Assembly: GCA_030673205.1 (NCBI GenBank)
Contig: DAOVJP010000038.1
Location: 1-8,969, forward strand
Length of the DNA: 8,969 bases
DNA from: Thermoplasmata archaeon
GTDB lineage: Archaea > Thermoplasmatota > Thermoplasmata > JAGHBH01
Direction of reading: 5' to 3'
Part shown: positions 5,358 to 8,969 of the stretch, piece after piece
How the letters are laid out: each line of letters starts with the position of its first letter
Position numbering within the stretch: the first letter of the stretch is position 1
Notes under the pieces: generated by a model
What the model saw: only the letters and a program-made list of their open reading frames with translations
What the model was told of the DNA's origin: nothing
The model's database searches: none
Position numbers and translations under genes: made by a program

Positions 5358-5371
5358 ACAAAAGTATTTAG
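5358..5371 (+). promoter_or_regulatory. BRE/TATA of the surface-protein gene
   Basis: ACAAAA followed by GTATTTAG predicts a start near 5395, about 28 nt before the ATG at 5424. AGGGGATG at 5411-5418 is a weak Shine-Dalgarno. The TATTTA core matches the other minus-strand promoters in the window. Confidence 0.5.
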
Positions 5372-5423
5372 GGTAGACATCTAATCCTCTCCCGCTCACC
5401 AAACTGGTGTAGGGGATGAACCC

Positions 5424-8400
5424 ATGAAAGCGAAAGCGCTAGCCTTGGTATTGGGTGGCATAGCAATTGCCATCTTGCTCTTGACCACAACAGATGTCGT
5501 GATATGTGATGGTGACTCACCACCTCCTCCCTCATATCCTGTCTACGGGAACGTGACCACCCGCTTGGGTCTTCCTGCGGCAGGGGTTAACGTTACCCTA
5601 TGGCTCTACAACTCTTCCAATGATGAACTCTCCCAGTCCATGAACGTGTCTACTGAGGCGAGCGGGGTCTTCACCTTCAATCTGGGAGATGTCGTCAATG
5701 GGACCGGGGATTGGTTCGGATACGAGGTTGGTTACTACATCAATCTTACATTTGATGATGGTGTGGATGGCAGATGGGAGGATAACACCACCACTGTCGA
5801 TGGCAGCCCCCCTCAGGACCTAGGCAGCTTCCAGTTGGTCGTCCTTCTGGACCATGTCGTGATCACCGATGCCCCTGATGGCACCCCCATAGGCGTGGAG
5901 TCACACACCACGGATGACGATGCCATCCAGTACTATGCCTCAGGCTATGGCTCCGGGGGCACATACCTGGGTCTTGTGAGTGGTAATTGGAGTTGGAGTG
6001 GTGTTGCTTTAGGCGACTTTAACAACAGCGAGGCCACCGATGTGGTGGTGGATTATGTTCTTACAGGGGCAGAGACGCTTGATCTTGATGATGGGAACGG
6101 CCATCTAGACAGCACCGGGCTGATCACTGTGACCGTTGGTGCTTTGGACCATGTGTTCATAACCGATGCTCCGGATGGGGCAAACGTGGGTGCTGAGGCG
6201 CGTACTACGGATAATAATACGGTAGCATACTTTGCATCTGGTTATGATGCGGATGGCAACTATATCGGTTTGGTGAGCGGCGATTGGAGTTGGAGCGGTG
6301 TCGCATTGGGTACGTTCAACGCTACGCCTACGACCGATGTGGTGGTGGATTATATCGTTCCTGGAGTAGAGACGCTTGATTTTGATGGCGGTGGTGCTCT
6401 TGTGGACAGCACGGGGCTTATCACTGTGGGTTTGGGTGTTTTGGATCATGTGTTCATAACTGATGCTCCGGATGGGACAGGTGTGGGTGCTGAGGTGCGA
6501 GACACGGATAATAACAGCGTTGCCTACTTTGCTAGTGGCTACGATGCGGATGATAATTATCTGGGCCTTGTGAGTGGTAATTGGAGTTGGAGCGGTGTTG
6601 CTTTGGGCGTTTTTAACAATAGCGAGGCCACCGATGTGGTGGTGGATTATATCGTTCCTGGAGTAGAGACGCTTGATTATGATGATGGGAACGGACACCT
6701 GAACAGCACCGGCCTCATCACCGTGTCCGTTGGTGCTCTGGATACGATCGTGGTGAGTCCGCCCAACCCTATCATCTCCACCATAGAATGGCAAGAGTTC
6801 ACGGCAGAGGGATTCGATGCTGACGGCAACACCGTGATCCTCACGGCCACGATCTGGGAGACGGATGGAGGAAGCATAGACGGCACCGGCAACTACACTC
6901 CCACCGGGCCGGGCGTGTTCACGGTCTGGGCCAACGACACCGGCATATCGGGCAGCACCACTATAACAGTGGAATACCGCCCGGTTCATAACCTGGACAC
7001 CGGCGAATATTTCATGACGATCCAAGAGGCTATCGACGACGTGGACACGTTGGATGGACACACCATCTGGGTGCCGAGTGGAACCTACGACGAGAATGTT
7101 GTAGTGGACAAGGCCCTGACATTGGTCGGAGAGGACATGGCAACCACCATCATCGACGGTGGCGGTGTGGGGGATGTGGTGAACATCACTGTGGGCTGGG
7201 TGAACATGACCGGGTTCATGGTGACTGGGAGCGGGAGCAACTTTGGAGATGCGGGTATCGAACTGTACGGTGTCCACGACTGCCACATTGACAACAACAA
7301 CGCAACAAACAACTTAGAAGGCTTCTATCTCCATTACTCTAACAACAATATGTTCAGCAATAACAGTGCAATCACTAACACTAATGGTTTCCTTCTTGAT
7401 TCTTCCAGTAGTAACACGCTCATTGGCAATATCGCAACTGCAAACAACTATGATGGCTACAATCTTACCTCTTCTAGCAGCAGCAATTTCCTTATAGATA
7501 ATATCGCAACTGCAAACAACCAATACGGAGTTCTTCTTGGTCATTTTTCAGACACAAACACACTCACCAACAACACCTGCAACAACACTGGCGGCATCGT
7601 TCTCGCACATTCCAACAATAATATACTTAATTCCAACACGGCCACCAATGACACCTGGGACGGCATCTATCTCTGGGTCTCCTGCAACAACACCATCGCT
7701 AACAACACCGTAAACAACAACAACTGCGGCATCAAGCTCCATACCTCCTGCAACAACACCATCACCGGCAACACCGCCAGCAACAATGCCTTGTATGGCA
7801 TCCGTCTCTCTTCCTCCGGCAGCAACACAATCTCTGACAATCTGGTATCGAACAATGATGAAGGGCTCAACCTGCAATCCTCCGATAACAACACCATCCG
7901 CAATAACAACATCGAGGACAATACGGGATATGCTATCAACATCACCTCCTCTGCCAGCAACAGCATCTATCACAACAACATCCTGAACAACAATGGCACC
8001 ACCGCCGTCTACGACCCCTTGAAGATACAGGCCTACGATAACGGAACGAACCATTGGAACAACACTCTCAACGAGGGGAACCACTGGAGCGACTGGACGA
8101 GCCCCGACGTGGACGTGGACGGAGTTGTTGACACCCCATACGACCTGGATGGAGGCGCAGGCGCGAACGACCCACGGCCCTATGCGTTCCCATACGGATG
8201 GAAGCCCGTGGTGAACATGGACACGAGCATGCGGTACAGCACGATCCAAGAGGCTATCGACGGTGCCTCCCCGGGACACACCATCTTCGTAGGCAATGGT
8301 ATCTACCTCGGGGATGTGGTAGTGGATAAGACTCTCAATATCACCGGGGAAAGCAGAGACGGAGTGGTCGTGCTCGGAAGCGGGACGGACAACGTTATGC

Positions 8401-8969
8401 GCATCACCGCGAACTGGACGAACATAACCGGACTCACGGTGGAGAACTCCGGACCAGCCAAGGCAGGCATCTATGTGGATGGGGCCGAGAACTGCACCAT
8501 AAAAGACACGAACTGTTCCAACAACTATGATGGAATAAGGCTGTCGAACGCGGACAACGGTACGCTGGACAACAACACCATTTCCGCCCTGTACATAGGG
8601 ATTGAACTTCTTGGCTCCGCCTATGTGACGCTCGTTGACAACAGCCTCCTGGGCGTTGGGATAAAGATAAGCTCCGATGAACTCTACAGATGGAACACCC
8701 ATTCCATAGACACCACGAACACAGTGGACGGCTCCCCCATACGATATCTCAAGGATCAGGTAGGAGGCGGGGTCCCCGCCGGAGCAGGACAGATCATACT
8801 GGCCAACTGTACCGGCGTCATGGTGGATGGGCAGAGCATGAGTGGTATAAGTTATGCCATACACCTCGGATTCTCCACAGGCAACACAATAGCGGACAAC
8901 ACGCTCTCTGGCAATTACAGGGGCATATACATAGCACACTCCGATGCCAACATATTCGTGGGCAACACC
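5424..8969 (+). CDS. Secreted multi-domain surface protein with 99-residue repeats and two NosD/PbH1 beta-helix modules (3' end outside the window)
   Basis: The frame is open for 1182 codons with no stop and continues past the window. Residues 1-30 are a Sec-type signal (Lys2, Lys4, hydrophobic 5-20). Residues 38-140 look like a carboxypeptidase-regulatory/Ig-type beta-sandwich. Residues 142-438 are three tandem 99-residue repeats (LDHVxITDAPDG ... GNWSWSGVALG ... STGLITV). Residues 439-518 resemble a bacterial-Ig domain (GFDADGNTV). Residues 519-926 form a right-handed beta-helix module: TIQEAID at 532-538, about ten Asn/Ser-rich coils of 22-24 residues, and the NosD-type end NHWSDW ... TPYDLDGG. 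A second module begins near 927 with TIQEAID at 940-946. N-x-S/T sequons are very frequent, suggesting glycosylation. Export to the cell surface or envelope is inferred; a substrate cannot be named. The NosD label reflects fold only, and nothing here indicates copper binding. Confidence 0.88.
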   Translation, partial: MKAKALALVLGGIAIAILLLTTTDVVICDGDSPPPPSYPVYGNVTTRLGLPAAGVNVTLWLYNSSNDELSQSMNVSTEASGVFTFNLGDVVNGTGDWFGYEVGYYINLTFDDGVDGRWEDNTTTVDGSPPQDLGSFQLVVLLDHVVITDAPDGTPIGVESHTTDDDAIQYYASGYGSGGTYLGLVSGNWSWSGVALGDFNNSEATDVVVDYVLTGAETLDLDDGNGHLDSTGLITVTVGALDHVFITDAPDGANVGAEARTTDNNTVAYFASGYDADGNYIGLVSGDWSWSGVALGTFNATPTTDVVVDYIVPGVETLDFDGGGALVDSTGLITVGLGVLDHVFITDAPDGTGVGAEVRDTDNNSVAYFASGYDADDNYLGLVSGNWSWSGVALGVFNNSEATDVVVDYIVPGVETLDYDDGNGHLNSTGLITVSVGALDTIVVSPPNPIISTIEWQEFTAEGFDADGNTVILTATIWETDGGSIDGTGNYTPTGPGVFTVWANDTGISGSTTITVEYRPVHNLDTGEYFMTIQEAIDDVDTLDGHTIWVPSGTYDENVVVDKALTLVGEDMATTIIDGGGVGDVVNITVGWVNMTGFMVTGSGSNFGDAGIELYGVHDCHIDNNNATNNLEGFYLHYSNNNMFSNNSAITNTNGFLLDSSSSNTLIGNIATANNYDGYNLTSSSSSNFLIDNIATANNQYGVLLGHFSDTNTLTNNTCNNTGGIVLAHSNNNILNSNTATNDTWDGIYLWVSCNNTIANNTVNNNNCGIKLHTSCNNTITGNTASNNALYGIRLSSSGSNTISDNLVSNNDEGLNLQSSDNNTIRNNNIEDNTGYAINITSSASNSIYHNNILNNNGTTAVYDPLKIQAYDNGTNHWNNTLNEGNHWSDWTSPDVDVDGVVDTPYDLDGGAGANDPRPYAFPYGWKPVVNMDTSMRYSTIQEAIDGASPGHTIFVGNGIYLGDVVVDKTLNITGESRDGVVVLGSGTDNVMRITANWTNITGLTVENSGPAKAGIYVDGAENCTIKDTNCSNNYDGIRLSNADNGTLDNNTISALYIGIELLGSAYVTLVDNSLLGVGIKISSDELYRWNTHSIDTTNTVDGSPIRYLKDQVGGGVPAGAGQIILANCTGVMVDGQSMSGISYAIHLGFSTGNTIADNTLSGNYRGIYIAHSDANIFVGNT
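5847..6737 (+). repeat. Three tandem 297-bp coding repeats
   Basis: The units are 5847-6143, 6144-6440 and 6441-6737, each exactly 99 codons. Unit 3 shares 49 identical bases with unit 2 (6333-6381 with 6630-6678). It also shares 26- and 30-base identical runs with unit 1 (5973-5998 with 6567-6592, and 6027-6056 with 6621-6650). Units 1 and 3 therefore match each other in the middle, while units 2 and 3 match elsewhere. Confidence 0.93.
7017..8262 (+). repeat. 22-bp direct repeat marking the start of both beta-helix modules
   Basis: The sequence at 7017-7038 recurs without change at 8241-8262, encoding TIQEAID in each case, 408 codons apart. The following residues GHTIxVxxGxY are also conserved. 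The exact DNA match in otherwise diverged modules points to module duplication. Confidence 0.85.
7257..7994 (+). repeat. Array of about ten short beta-helix coil repeats
   Basis: The encoded coils follow the pattern N-T-I-x-x-N-x-x-x-x-N-x-x-G-I-x-L-x-x-S-S every 22-24 residues, typical of PbH1/NosD ladders. Asn is coded mostly by AAC, so the DNA looks like an AAC/ACC microsatellite. Several coils carry Cys (TCNNT, SCNNT, NNCGI), which is unusual and could stack or pair along the helix. Confidence 0.8.

Noticed and set aside
6105..7286. Open frame of 393 codons on the minus strand
   Set aside because: It is a shadow of the surface-protein repeats. It inherits a repeat pattern from the 297-bp units, and its His/Ile-rich product matches no fold I recognise.
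7257..7994. AAC/ACC-rich tract as a CRISPR array or microsatellite
   Set aside because: The periodicity is at the protein level, with diverged DNA units and no conserved direct repeat with unique spacers. It is the coding sequence of beta-helix coils.
7548..8939. Long open frame of 463 codons on the minus strand
   Set aside because: It is the antisense of the beta-helix gene. The Asn codon AAC becomes GTT on the other strand, giving a Val-rich product without stops. There is no domain or start signal, while the plus-strand frame shows clear repeats and a signal peptide.
5424..8969. Annotation as the copper-handling protein NosD of nitrous oxide reductase
   Set aside because: Only the beta-helix fold is shared. 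There are no nos neighbours, and the protein carries Ig-like repeats typical of archaeal surface proteins.

Overview
The window is archaeal, and most likely euryarchaeal with a Thermoplasmata-like flavour. The lineage is inferred from gene content, not from a search. The evidence is: an archaeal proteasome beta subunit next to the KH/beta-CASP nuclease aCPSF1 (FttA), an archease, a tRNA gene with a bulge-helix-bulge intron, TATA-type promoters with BRE-like flanks, and a large NosD-type beta-helix surface protein.

Layout. (1) Positions 1-984, plus strand: the end of pstB, then phoU, the 3' end of a phosphate-uptake operon. (2) 984-1072: a very G-rich tract on the plus strand. (3) 1115-1522, plus: archease, with no Shine-Dalgarno and a TATA-like box placed as for a leaderless mRNA. 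(4) 3470-1563 and 4162-3518, minus: psmB followed 47 bp later by aCPSF1, a recognised archaeal gene pair, converging on archease. (5) 4286-4846: a small tRNA locus on the minus strand, with tRNA-Asn(GUU) upstream of an intron-containing tRNA with anticodon CAU. Each tRNA is preceded by a rearranged copy of its own 5' end, joined to strong hairpins. This is the least ordinary part of the window. (6) 5217-4852, minus: a small winged-helix regulator, divergent from (7) 5424-8969, plus: a secreted, repeat-built surface protein. It has a signal peptide, a beta-sandwich domain, three 99-residue repeats, an Ig-like domain and two NosD/PbH1 beta-helix modules, and it runs off the window end.

How the genes relate. 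PstB and PhoU handle phosphate import and its control. Archease is the helper of the RtcB ligase that joins tRNA exons, so the intron-bearing tRNA about 3 kb away is a natural client. aCPSF1 ends transcripts and the proteasome degrades proteins; the two probably share a transcript. The divergent regulator/surface-protein spacer carries two TCACGTG sites, so the regulator may control itself and the surface protein.

I did not find a defence system, CRISPR array or complete mobile element. The best candidate for something undescribed is the acceptor-stem mimicry in front of both tRNA genes. Second is the mosaic of 99-residue repeats in the surface protein.
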